A program made the translations under genes and the position numbers. From assembly GCA_014871385.1 (NCBI GenBank), contig CM026426.1, positions 104,381,281 to 104,445,280 of the forward strand: a stretch of 64,000 bases of DNA, read 5' to 3'. Each line of letters starts with the position of its first letter. The first letter of the stretch is position 1. Source of the DNA: Ceratodon purpureus. Taxonomy: Eukaryota > Streptophyta > Bryopsida > Pseudoditrichales > Ditrichaceae. A model generated the notes under the pieces. It did not search any database. It was given only the letters and a program-made list of their open reading frames with translations, and was not told the DNA's origin. Below, piece after piece: positions 26,901 through 38,900 of the stretch.

Positions 26901-29900
26901 GCAATTGTAGGTCATTTTTAAAGTTATTGAATACAAGAACACTACAAGGAGCTGGACCTGTAAATTGACAGGGAAATGACAAAATCTTGTCAACTGCTTT
27001 GTAGGTTAGGTGACCCTGATTTGGACAAGTAATTGACAGAGTTCTGTCATTTTTTCTGTCAATTAGGACAAATATCCACGTCGGACTGGGGGAGCGTCTG
27101 AGCGCATCGCCACGGTGGAACTACTTCGCTAAGTCAGCAGTTTCAACTTGGTGAATATTATAATTTACCATAGGATAAAACGTTTGTTACTGATAGGATA
27201 ATTACTATAAAGTATAAATCCGGGTAATTAGCTTTCAGTAATTGGTGTCATCTCCCTAATTAACAGGGATATTTGCCATAGTGATTCCAGGTTTTTCTCC
27301 GTCATAAAAAAAAACACAACTGATTGGCTTCCAAATGTACTTATTGGCAAATGACACGTGTCATGTTTTTAACGAATGGATTTTCTAGATTCTGGCTACA
27401 GGTAATCATTCATCTAATTTCTCATTTGCAAAAATTAGGGTTCGCTACATGAATTTGAAATTGCTGAATAATACAAAAAGGAATTACTCATAATAGCGTT
27501 TCCAACAGTGTCACAAAACAGGCTGATTAATATTTCCCTCAGGGATACGACGTTCTTTCAAATTTCAAATGTATACATATATACCAGGAGACCATCCTCA
27601 TCTAAAATCCTTCAACTAATGTGAAGTAGCACATGTAGTGAGGGTTTAACATGCTCGAGTATCTCCAAAGACAGAACAAGCTCACTGCTTTGCAACAGTC
27701 CATTAGAGCACTTCCATAGTCGTTGCAAAACATTTGCAGAGAACTCGCGATTCAGATAATCGGCAAACATGCGCTTGGCACTTTTAGCGTCTGATGGTGG
27801 AGGTGGGCCTGACAAGCTGGATTGCCCAGCCAATTTGAGAAAGGTTCTGCGTAGTCGACGAAGCTCGGGCAGGCCTACATTCTTCTGTACATTGATCCCT
27901 TGCGATAAACCTCGCCCTCGTCTTAATGACGAGGGCCCCCCAACCAGGGCTGTCATTGGAGGGGGCAAAAAGCCCCCTATATTTTGCATGTTGATGAAAA
28001 AAAAAATTAAAATTTAAAAAAATTTTAAAAAATATATAAACTAACTAAGATTAATCTAGTGGGTCCCCCTAGACTAATTCGGGGTCCCCGGTTTCATTAA
28101 AAATAAAAAAATTACTAAAAAAGGGCCGCAGGGCCCCTAAAAATAGATCAGGGAGGAAAGGAGAAAGGGGAGGAGGAGGGGGAGGGCCCGCCTCGTCATT
28201 AAGACGAGGGCGAGGTTTAGAGCGAGGGTACATTGATGTATCTCACAAGGTTAGGGGTACATATGCAAAACAAGTACACTACACTGTGAAGGAAAAATTT
28301 ATAAAAACTCGATTCATGTTCATGTCAAGACTGAAATTTAGTAGTTCACATGCACGCGGCATAACATGACAATATTAATAAGCAGTTTTCCCTTTCGAGG
28401 ATGCACTTGCACCAAGCTTTACTTCTTTGAGGTCCAGGGTTGCATATATGAGCAGAAAAAAAACGCATTCCAAGGAGCAGAAAAGGATATGATAAGTAGT
28501 CTTCCAAGAGGGACACTGCGTACTACACCACCCATGCCTTGAGCTTGAGCATCCACCAGAATTGACACAATTTCCTGGTCCATTTCCATTGAATCGTGAG
28601 TATGTTGAGCTCAAAAATTTGATGATTCTGAACAAATATGCATATCTCAACCAACTACAAATTAGGTTTGCAGTTAAATTAAGAGGATATAGTAAAAAGT
28701 CAAGCATTCAAACCTGTGTAGCACAATCTAGTTCATAAAGTGTCACTGCCAACTCCCGAACATCCAACACCGTCAAGCAATCAAAAAAGAGGCAGAAATA
28801 CCGGTACCTTAGAAGCAGCTTCATCCGTACGAGTGTCGTCCTCTTTGGCCGAAGAACGAGTGTAAACTCCGCCAACAGATATGGTTCCCATACAAATGCC
28901 TGTTCTAATTAGATTGCATATGGGAGACTTTGCAAAATTGCAAAATTGCAAAATTTAGAAGAGAATCAACACATACTTGAAACTCTCATCTCGCATGGCA
29001 CCACCCAACAACGAAGAATCTGCCTTCCCTGCACTCAAATTCACAACTTGACAATCTGTTCCGTGTTGCTTAGTGTCTATAGGTCTGTTAATCAGATCTA
29101 CTTTGACTTTCAAAACCCATTGCACTGTCCCAACCTTACCAACTCACATTTAATCTTACAACCTTACAAATCAAACCCCTACTGCACGGGCGCCTTGCAC
29201 CTGCTGGAGCGTATGGCGTTCAAGATGCGCGCGCTGATGGGCCCTACTTTGGGCTGATGCGCGCGCTGGAGAGAATGGGCGAAGCAACGGCAAAGAGGAG
29301 CAACGGCAACGGAAGAAGACTTGCTGTCGCCTTTGAAGAGATACTTAGGGTTCCATAAGATACTTAGAGCATCCACACTGGTTTGCGTCAAGCCTCCAAA
29401 CGGCAGGATATCCAGGGGCCGCAATGAAAATTGTTCCACACTGTCCCTCCAAACCGCGAAAGCAGGGTTCAGGGGCCTTCAAATTCTGACCCGGGCTCTG
29501 CCACTTGCTGAGTCGAGGGAGGGCCCTCTACCGGGTTTACAGGGAAATTAATGCGCACTTAATGCCCTCTAACTAGGCAGGTTTAGGGCAGGTGGTGGCA
29601 GAACTGTTTGCAAGAGGAAGCGATGGAAGGCAGGCATGGACGGGGTCGCGGCGCTGACGACAGGAGGTATGAGTGGGGGAATCTCTCCCAGGCAGGGTCA
29701 AGCAGAGGCCGCGTCGAGGAGGGCTACTTCGAGCAAGGAGACGGCTCTGATCCGTCGGAGTGGGATGGCGAGGAGTTCCAGGCAGCAACAGCAGTGACAG
29801 CCCGAGGCAGAGGCCGAGCCACCACCTCACAGGCAGGAGAGGCGTCGGAGTGGGAAGGCGAAGGGTCACCAGCGGAGGTAGAGGTTGCAGCAGCAAGGAG

Positions 29901-32900
29901 AGGCCGAGGCAGCTACCGAGCCACCATCTCACAGGCAGGAGAGGCGTCGGAGTGGGAAGGCGAGGGGTCACCTGCGGAGACTGTAGTTGCAGCAGCAAGA
30001 AGAGGCAAAGGCCGAGCCAACGCCTCACATGCGGTGCATGCTCCACTGGCAGCAGTGAGAGGCAGAGGGGGATTGCCAGTTCGTGGGCGTGCGTCCGTTC
30101 ATGGACGTGGAGTTGCAGCTGATTTACAATCGCATCGAGTGAGCAAAGGTCAGAATTACGTGCGGGAGGAGGAGCAACAACTGACAAGGAGTGTCCTTGC
30201 CATCTCTCAAGATCCCATTGTTGGCAATCAACAACGAGCAACATCATTTTGGGAGCAGATTGGGGAGCACTATGAACAGCACCGGCCGATTGGAATGGGA
30301 TTTCGAGGATCGCGATCACTGGAAAGTAAGTGGGGCTTGATCAGACACGATTTAGGTAAATTTATTGGTGTTTTTCAACAAGTCCAAAGTCTCCATCCCA
30401 GTGGGAGAAGTGCTGCCGATTTGTTGCAAATGTCCAGGGATTTGTGGCGGACAAAAAGCGCCAAGAATACGGATTTTATGTTTGAGCACTGTTGGTTACT
30501 TGTGAAGGACTTTCCTTGATGGGCTGATGGGTGGAGTACCGGCAAGAGCATCACACCGCAGAAGCGTAGTAGTGGTAGCCTCTCACAGGAGCCAACGGAA
30601 TCTGGTTCCATCATTGAAGACTCGACGGGGGACGAGGTACGTCCACTCTTTAGATCTCGCCCAACCGGATGCAAGGCTGCCAAAACCGCACAGAGATTGG
30701 AGAAGACAAGGGATGGAGCAGGGTATGCACAAGCGGCTGCTCAAAAAATCATGGCGGAAACCTCTGAGGAAAGTGGCGCAGATGGAGGAGCATAATTCGA
30801 TCATGCTCATGACTCTTCCCAGCCGAATTGACACTCTTGAAGCCCAAGAGTATCTCCGACTCCGACAGGCTGAGGAGTTGAAGAAACTACGCCGCAGGTT
30901 GGCCAAGGATGATCAACGTGAGGAATTGGAGGATATGCTCCGCCAGCGTGAAGTAGCGGCTGTAGCTGCCGTGGAAGCAGGTGCAAGAGAGACATCATGT
31001 GCGAGACAAATTTCACCTGCGAGACAAATTTCACCTGCGAGAGAGGGATCACCTGAGAGAGGGAGATCACCGGCGAGAGGCAGGTCAGTTGCGAGAGGGA
31101 GATCAGGTTCGACAGGGAGAACAATTGCAAGAGGAAGATCACCTGCGACGGGGAGATCGCATGCGACAGGGAGAGCTTCTGTGATTCTGCCCAAAGACGA
31201 CCAAGGATTGGATGACGATCATGAAGACCACAATCATGATGAGCATGTAAACGACCAAGTCCATGACGATGAAGATCAGGTAGAGGAGGACCAAGTGATC
31301 GAGGTCGACCACCGATGTGGGAGAGGCTATGGTGTGCGTCCCAGTGTGCATGGTGTGAGTCGCACTGTGCATGGTGGTGAATTCGTCACCAGCCCTCCAG
31401 CAGCGAGGTCACCGTATGTAGGTACTTTTTTTTTTTATTTTTAAATTCTTGCATGTCACACCGTATGCATGTGCTCTCATGATTGGCCAACTATTCAAAC
31501 TCTGCACAGCGGCTGCCATGGATGTTCACAAGAGTCATTCAGGAGTAGTAATGTTTTGAGTCCTAAGTTATGGACTGATTGATCAAGAGGATCATGAGTG
31601 AGTGAGTGAGTCATGAGTTTAGTTCAGGTTGGTGGAGTTTTGGGAGGGAGAGATTTGGGAGTGTTGGATGCTGGGAATTATAAGTTTAATTCATGCTCTT
31701 GAAGGTGAACTTAGCTTGTTGCAATTCTGAAACTTGGTCTAAAATATTTTGTGCTTTCATTGAGAATCGAGGCTTGAGCTGAACATCGAGCTTCCATTTA
31801 TGTGATCAGAACAAGCTCTGTCAGTAGAGGAAGTGACATTCGGCTTCCACGACTCACATTGCATTCGGTAGTACATGTTCGATGTCTCGTTCAACCATGC
31901 TGTAACAATTCAAGCCAGCTCTGCTAACTCAAATTGATCTCTTCTGTATCACGCTCGGATAATTCGTAAAATTCAGCGCCCGTTAAGTTCGCTGCGGCTA
32001 GGAATGTTTTGGGCAGAGTTCACAACCCTGTTTTGAGTGACGGCATGTGTGAATATGGAGCTTTTGAGATATCTTTGATTGCGTTCCTTTTCTCGGCATT
32101 GGCTGGCCCATTTACACTGAACAATTTGTGGATAGTCGGTATCTGGAGCATTGTGGTAGTATAGGATTTCGAATTGGCGATCATAGCAAGAGGCAGGGAA
32201 GCGTGATTTTTGGAGTGAGATCGTTACAGATACGTTTTTCCAAAACATGTATGCATGTGATCTCATGATTGCCCAACGATTGTAGGTCAGGGTGCTAGGC
32301 CTGGAGAAGGGAGGAGTCCGGGAGCTCAGGTGTGGTGGTCACCTCTTGCAGGACGTGGCAGGCTTCTGGGACGGGAGCTGGAGTGAATGTGGCAGTTCGT
32401 GGATCATGGTCATTTGAGGCAGGTAATTGAACGTCTCAAGGCTCTGGTTTGGGAGGGAGTCAGTTTGGAGGAGGGTGTTCACAGCCATATGGACAGCCAC
32501 AGCAGACCTTGGGCAAGAGCCTGGGGGGCCATCACTTGGAAGAAGACGAATTGTTTTTCGATACTCAGCCTTCACAACGTAGTCCTACAGGAGCCTCTGG
32601 TTTAGAGTCACGCAATAGTTTTATTGAATAGAGTAGTGATGTGCAAGATAGAAGTCAAGAATGGGAGGCAATGGTGGAGGAATGTGTAGGAGACATAGAA
32701 GTGGATGTCGGCTTGGGGTTCAACCCTGTATTTTTTAAATGAATAAAATTACCTTCAAGCTACATTCAACGTGAACTACCTATGTTATCCAATGTAGCAT
32801 CATCCATGTATCAAAAGAGAGAGAGAAAAAAAAAAGGAAAAAAAGTGAACATTGAGATTAAAACAACTAAGCAATAGTAAGGGATTATACTTAGATAAAT

Positions 32901-35900
32901 GAATAAATACATGAAGTAGAAAGGAAGAATAAAAAAAATAAAAAAAATAGTAAATGAAAACTACTGGAAGAACTTGAAAACATTAATCATCGAAGAGGAA
33001 AGGAAAGAAAAAGTATTAAGAGTATAGAGTGGAAGAAGATTGGAAGAAAAATAAAGAAACGAATAAATAAAAGATGAAGTATAGAAGAATAAAAACTTTT
33101 TCTACTATGGAATGGATAAGGAATGGAAAAGATGAGTAATTATTGACATACAATCTCCAAACTGACTGCTGCAGATGAATAATCACCATTAAGTTCCATA
33201 AACTATGAAGAGTATTTTGATATCTTCACCATACTTGAATAAGTCCATAAATTGGGTTTTTGATTCATTGGCATAGCAACATCCATGATTTTGACAAATT
33301 TTCCAAACTTCTTACATGGATTGAAATGAATCTTCTCTTATAACTTGAGGAAAAATAACAACTTGCAAATTTGGGCCCCAATCCAATGACTTGGGGTCCC
33401 CAGGTCATAAACTTGGGGCACCCGAAGTAATAACTAGGGGTCATTGGTTTGGGGACCCCAGGTCATTGCTCTGGGGTACTTGGGCACCCCAAGTAATTAC
33501 TAGGGGTGCCCAAGTACCCCAAGTAATTACTAGGGATGCCCAAGTACCCCAAGTAACTACTAGGGGTGTCCAAATACCCCAAGTAATTACTAGGCGTGCC
33601 CAAGTATTCCAAGTAATAACTAGGGGTGCTCAAGTACCCCAAGTAATCACTAGGGGTGCCCAAGTACCACAAGTAACTACTAGGGGTGCCCAAGTACCCC
33701 AAGTAACTACTAGGGGTGCCCAAGTAACAATTTCTTATCCATCCCCCCCACTTCTCCTTACTTCTCCCCCCACTTCTCTTTATTTGCTTTAATTTGTAAA
33801 TTCACTTATCTTTTATTTTTAATTTCATTTTCATTTATTCTAACAATTTCCTTTGGTTTTGTTTCTAATTCTTTTTTCGTTTAACTTTCATTCTATTTTC
33901 TTTTATTTTTTTCATCCCTTTTCTTTTATTTTTGATTCCCATTTGCTGTAATTTGTAATTCCACTTTTCTTTCATTTTGAATTCCGTTGTATTTTATTGT
34001 TGACTTTTTTTGTTTATTCTCATAATTCCCTTTTGCTTTTATTGCTATTTTCCTTTCCTTATGTTTTAATAGAAGAAGAAGGGAAGAATTAAAAATGAAA
34101 AACACAAGATGGAATAAGATTGGAAAAGAAAATTTAAAAAATGAATGAGTAGAATACAATGTATGGAAGAATAAAAAAAAAAAAAAAAAAAAAAGATGGG
34201 ATGGAAAACATGTGGAAAAATAATAAATAAATAAATTATAGTGGAAGAGGAAAGGAAGAAGAATTATGGAAATATAAAATTCCACTTCACGCCAAAGTGG
34301 CTCCTTTGATTTCCCATAAGTTTTCAATAAGGTCACCTCTTAAAGAGAAGTGGGTGTCAGCATTCTCTATTGCTATAGTACTTGACACTAAATTGTCAAA
34401 TGTCAGCCCCCTCTCCAGAAGAACTGCCCCTTCCATCAATTCAGGGATTAGGTCGTCTAAACCCTCCACATCTCTCTCATCATCAATGATCATGTTATGC
34501 AAAATACAACATGCAAACATGATGTCCGCAATCACCTCCATGCTCCAATGCCGACACGGGTTTTTGATGATGGCAAAACACTCTTGTAGCACGCCAAAGC
34601 ACCGTTTGACGTCCTTCCATACCGCTTCTTGTCTCTTGGCAAAATGAGACCTTTTCTCATCCTCCGGTAAGTGTATCGATTGCACAAAACATGACCACTC
34701 AGGATATATCCCATCGCTAAGTAGGTAGAAGCGATCATACTCTTTCCCATTGATCATAAAGTGGTGGTCACGCGCCGCACTCGTGAGCATATTATGAATG
34801 AGTGGGGACCGGTCTAGGACATTTAAGTCATTATTGGAGCCTGGTAAACCAAAAAACACATGCCAAATGTGCAAGTCACGATCTGCTATAGCCTCAAGAA
34901 TGATGGACTTTTTTCCACTTCTATCCCCATAATCCCCTTGCCATGCTACCGGACAGTTCTTCCACTGATAATGCATACAATCCAAAGATGCGAACATTCC
35001 AGGAAAACCACGCTCACAATTAATAGCAAATTGTCTCTCAAAATCACCTTGGGTGGGTTGTCGCAAATGATGAGCTTCATACTCATGACGGATAGCCACA
35101 CAAAACCTCTTCATAGATTCCATCGCCGTTGCCTCTCTACAACGGGAATACTCATCAGGTGCATTGGCGCATAAGCCGTAGCCCAACATACGTAGGGCAG
35201 CGGTGATTTTCTGGTGAGGAGATAGTCCCACTGGTGAGGAGATAGTCCCACAAGGCCTGCTGCATCCCACTTCTGCACAAAGTATGCATCGCGCTCACAA
35301 ACTGCTTTCAAGATAGTCAAGAAAAGAGAACGCCTCATTCGATAACGTCGTCTAAATGACCGAGAAGTAGTAGAGAAGTAGTCTCTCATCATCCGTCCGT
35401 GCATCTCATGCCTATCTCTCTCACTATCTGGAACTCTCCCTACACGAGAACCTCTACCAATTCCTGGCAATAACTCCTCATCACTATCATGCCCACCCAT
35501 AACAACACTTGCAAAAAAATCACTATCTTCTTCATCTTCTACTATTGCCCTCCAACCGGCCTCTAAATTCTCCCTCCAAGCATCCATTTCTCAAAACCAA
35601 AGAACCCCTTGAAAAAAAGGAAAATTTAAAAAAACTAATCAAAGAACACAGCCCCTGTCTCATCAGTATCCGGCTTCAGCAACGCTGCTGTTCTCTTCTC
35701 TCCGGTGGGGGGAAGCTTTATGGGCCTTGGGTCTTCACGAGGACGAGGGACCTGGGAGCGCCACGCGGAAAGGCAGCATAGCGCGTGGCTCTGGACGGGG
35801 CAACGCTGCGGGACTTCCAGCAACGCCCACGCCAACGGCCTTCGAGGCCGCGTCAAGACCCTGCTCTAGAGCCCGGCTTGGCTGCTACTAGTGTGGATGC

Positions 35901-38900
35901 TCTTAGGGCTCCATAGATGAAGTTGCCGAAGTAAAAGAGTAAACAAAAACTGAGGAATAATGAACTTGGGCTGTCAATGCATCTGAAAATGCATGGCATT
36001 ACTTGTGTTGCAGGATGATTTTCTGGATTGTTACGGTGCGCCTGAAGTGATTGGAAAGGTACGTAGCTCAAGTTATATTCTGACCGCGATATTTGAAGCA
36101 TAAGGTTGATACTATAGCGTTGCTTTATAAATCGATTTGGCTCTACAAATCCCAGTGGCCTTGCTGTATTGGTGGTTATTAAATAGTTTCATTATCATCT
36201 CTTAGAGCATCCGCACCCCTACGCGGGGTGCGGGACCGCGATGGCCTGTTCAGGGCCCGGACCGTCAACTGTTCCCCACCGTCGCTTTGCAAACGGCACG
36301 CAAGGCTACGGGCCCCTCAAAAACCCTCGCGGCCTCGCTAGTTTGGTGTATCCCCTTGCTCTCCTGCGCGCCTAGATTGCGGAGCTCACTTTTCTATTTT
36401 TGCCTTGTCGGAGTCTCACTGCCTGGTCTCGGTGCCTCCACTGCCAGGTCTCGCTTCACCTCCACCGAAAGATACCATCATTTCCATCTCGCTTCCATGA
36501 ATTCCCCATGCTCTGTCCTCGTTCCTAGAACTGGGTTGCACTAACCAACGCTTGAATCGAAGATCAGGTTTTCTAAATTCGGATTTGAAAACTGGGTTAT
36601 TGAATAACTGGCCAGTTATTGGAGTGAGCATGGCGGGTCTTCGGCAGTCAGTCGCTGAGGTTGAGCATCGCCGTGGAAGCGAAGGTCGCGTCGCAGCTGG
36701 AGGTACCCGGAGGATTGATGACCACGAAGACGGCTTCTTTAGTGGAATGCCAGAGCCGAGAGTTGAGCTCTTCAGTGAGCGAGGGCGAGGTCGTGGTGGG
36801 CGTAGCCGTGGCGGGCGCGGTCGCGGTGTCACTTCAACAAGGGATGCGAGTTGGTGGCGTCAGGAGTTCTCATCGGCTTGGGGGCTGGGCTCAAGGTTAT
36901 GCCAGCGTCAAGGGAGAGCTCGGCGTTGACGCAGACGGTGCTCTAGCCTCCCAGGTGAGCAATCACTATGAAAATCAAGGTTTTAACCAGTTTGATCATG
37001 TTGAGGTTGGTCGTGGTCGAGGTCGGGGGCGTGTGCCTGTGAAAGCTAGCAAGGGCAAGAATTGGGTTCCTGAGGAAGAGCGCCAATTGACACGAAGTGT
37101 CTTCGCAATTTCTCAGGATCCAATTTGTGGGAATCAAGAGAAAGGAAATGCCTTTTGAGAGCGTATTTATCTTCGTTACGATAAATTCAGATCAGGGGAT
37201 CCTAGAGGTTCACGATCATTGGAATCAAAGTGGGGTGCTATTAAGCACGATGTTGCAAAATTCATAGGTGTTTACAATCAAGTGAAACGGTTGAACAAGA
37301 GCGGTGCGAAGGAAGCTGATATTATGCGTATGTCTAGAGAATTGTATCGAACTAAAACTGCTAAAAACACAGAATTTGCTTATGAACATTGCTGGGAGTT
37401 AGTGAAGGATTTCCCGCGATGGGCTGATGGTGTCTGCACGTCGCGGCAATCAACACCAATTAAAAGAGTGCCGTTGTCTTCTGACCATGGGCCCCAGTCT
37501 TGCTCAGAGGTGGGCATCCAGAATTGTGTGAGTGTTGATGATAGTGCAGGTGATGGAACCACAAGCACAGGATTCCCAGTACGGCCTAGTGGCACGAAGG
37601 CTGCTAAGGAAAGCTTGTAAGTTCAGAAAGTGGGGGAGAAGGCGGCACTTGTGCAAGCAAAAGCGGCTGAGATGATGGCTGAGGCAACTTTGCGAAAGGC
37701 TGCCAGTTTGGAGTATCACAATATGCTCCTCCTGTTCTCGGCTCCGATGGAAAATCTCACCACACCGGAGGCACATGAATACATCACCTTGTTGAGACAG
37801 GAAGAATTGGATAAGCTTCGTCGTCGAAGAGCAGATGCAGCGGCCTTGGAGTCAAGGGAGCGTGAAGGCAGAGAGGCCGATGCTGCACGAGAAAGGGAGC
37901 AGGCGGCTTCAAGGGCCCGAGAGGATGAGGAGACCTTGAGGCAGATGCGTCAGGCCAGGGAACATTTCGGTGGTGATGCAGGTTCTTCCATGTTTGATAA
38001 TCTTTCATTGAGATGTATTTTACTGTTAAATGTTGAGCATCAGAACTGGAAATCTCCTCGATTGAGTTGAGCCTACAAGTCTGAGTGAATTTGCAGGCTT
38101 GGAATGTCCTGTTTCAGGACTGGCATTGTTGAGGTTTACAAGGGTAGGGTGTCGGGTTAGAAGCTTTACACATGGTAACTTACATGGGGAATGCGTTTTG
38201 GGGAGTGGATCTGACGACTAATGAGACTCGGGTTTCTAAATTAATGTACTAGATCTGAATTCAAAGTTTCCCGAGTAATTGATCGACAGTAGAATCGAGA
38301 GTATAATCGAGAGTAGAAAAGTCAGGTTCACGATTGATGTGTTACCTTCAGATGGAGAATCGTGGAATGAAGAGCAAGCGGCACCAGAAGAAGACCAAGT
38401 AGCACCTGAAGAAGAGCAAGTTATAGCACCTGATCGAAACGTCGTAGAGCTCGCTGATTCTGACGATGAGCACGAGGTGAGTTTATGTTTATTTCTTGTT
38501 GCTACACCACCATCTGATCTGCTTGATCTGTTCGTTGTCTGGTCGTGGTCGTGGTCATGCCGTCCTGGTCTCCTGTTCTACTCGTTGTCATGCTGTGTTG
38601 ACATGGCTCTAATAACCGTCGTCATATTAATGTGGTCTTGGCCGTTGTCATGTTAATCTGGTCTGATGCCGTCATCATGTAGATCCTGCTGTTGAACATT
38701 GAGGGCGCAGTCTTCATGTCAGCATGTTCTCGTTCTCATATTATGGTTCCGGATGATGTCTTCTTAATACCGTCGTGTTGATCTTGATCGTGATGGTGCT
38801 GGTTTTTATACACCTGAACCAGCACCATCATGATCAAGATCACGACTGTTCTTAGCAGGCTTTACCATCGGGGTATATTAGAGCAAAGTTTCTAGAGTAA

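Larger units (their letters stand above)
29367..35902. mobile_element. PIF/Harbinger element A, near full length
   Basis: A 6536-base element with TTA on both sides (29364-29366 and 35903-35905) and inverted ends GAGCATCCACACTGGT and ACTAGTGTGGATGCTC. It carries the two genes of the superfamily in convergent orientation: a Myb-like ORF1 on plus (29608 to about 32740) and a DDE nuclease ORF2 on minus (34287-35587). Both are disrupted, and the catalytic glutamate of ORF2 is changed. A 30-base minisatellite and AT-rich DNA fill the space between the genes. It lies 302 bases from element B. Confidence 0.92.

Noticed and set aside
33391..33792. Open frames on both strands encoding decapeptide repeats (QVPQVITRGA-like)
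   Set aside because: They are produced by a 30-base minisatellite whose period is a multiple of three; no other coding evidence.
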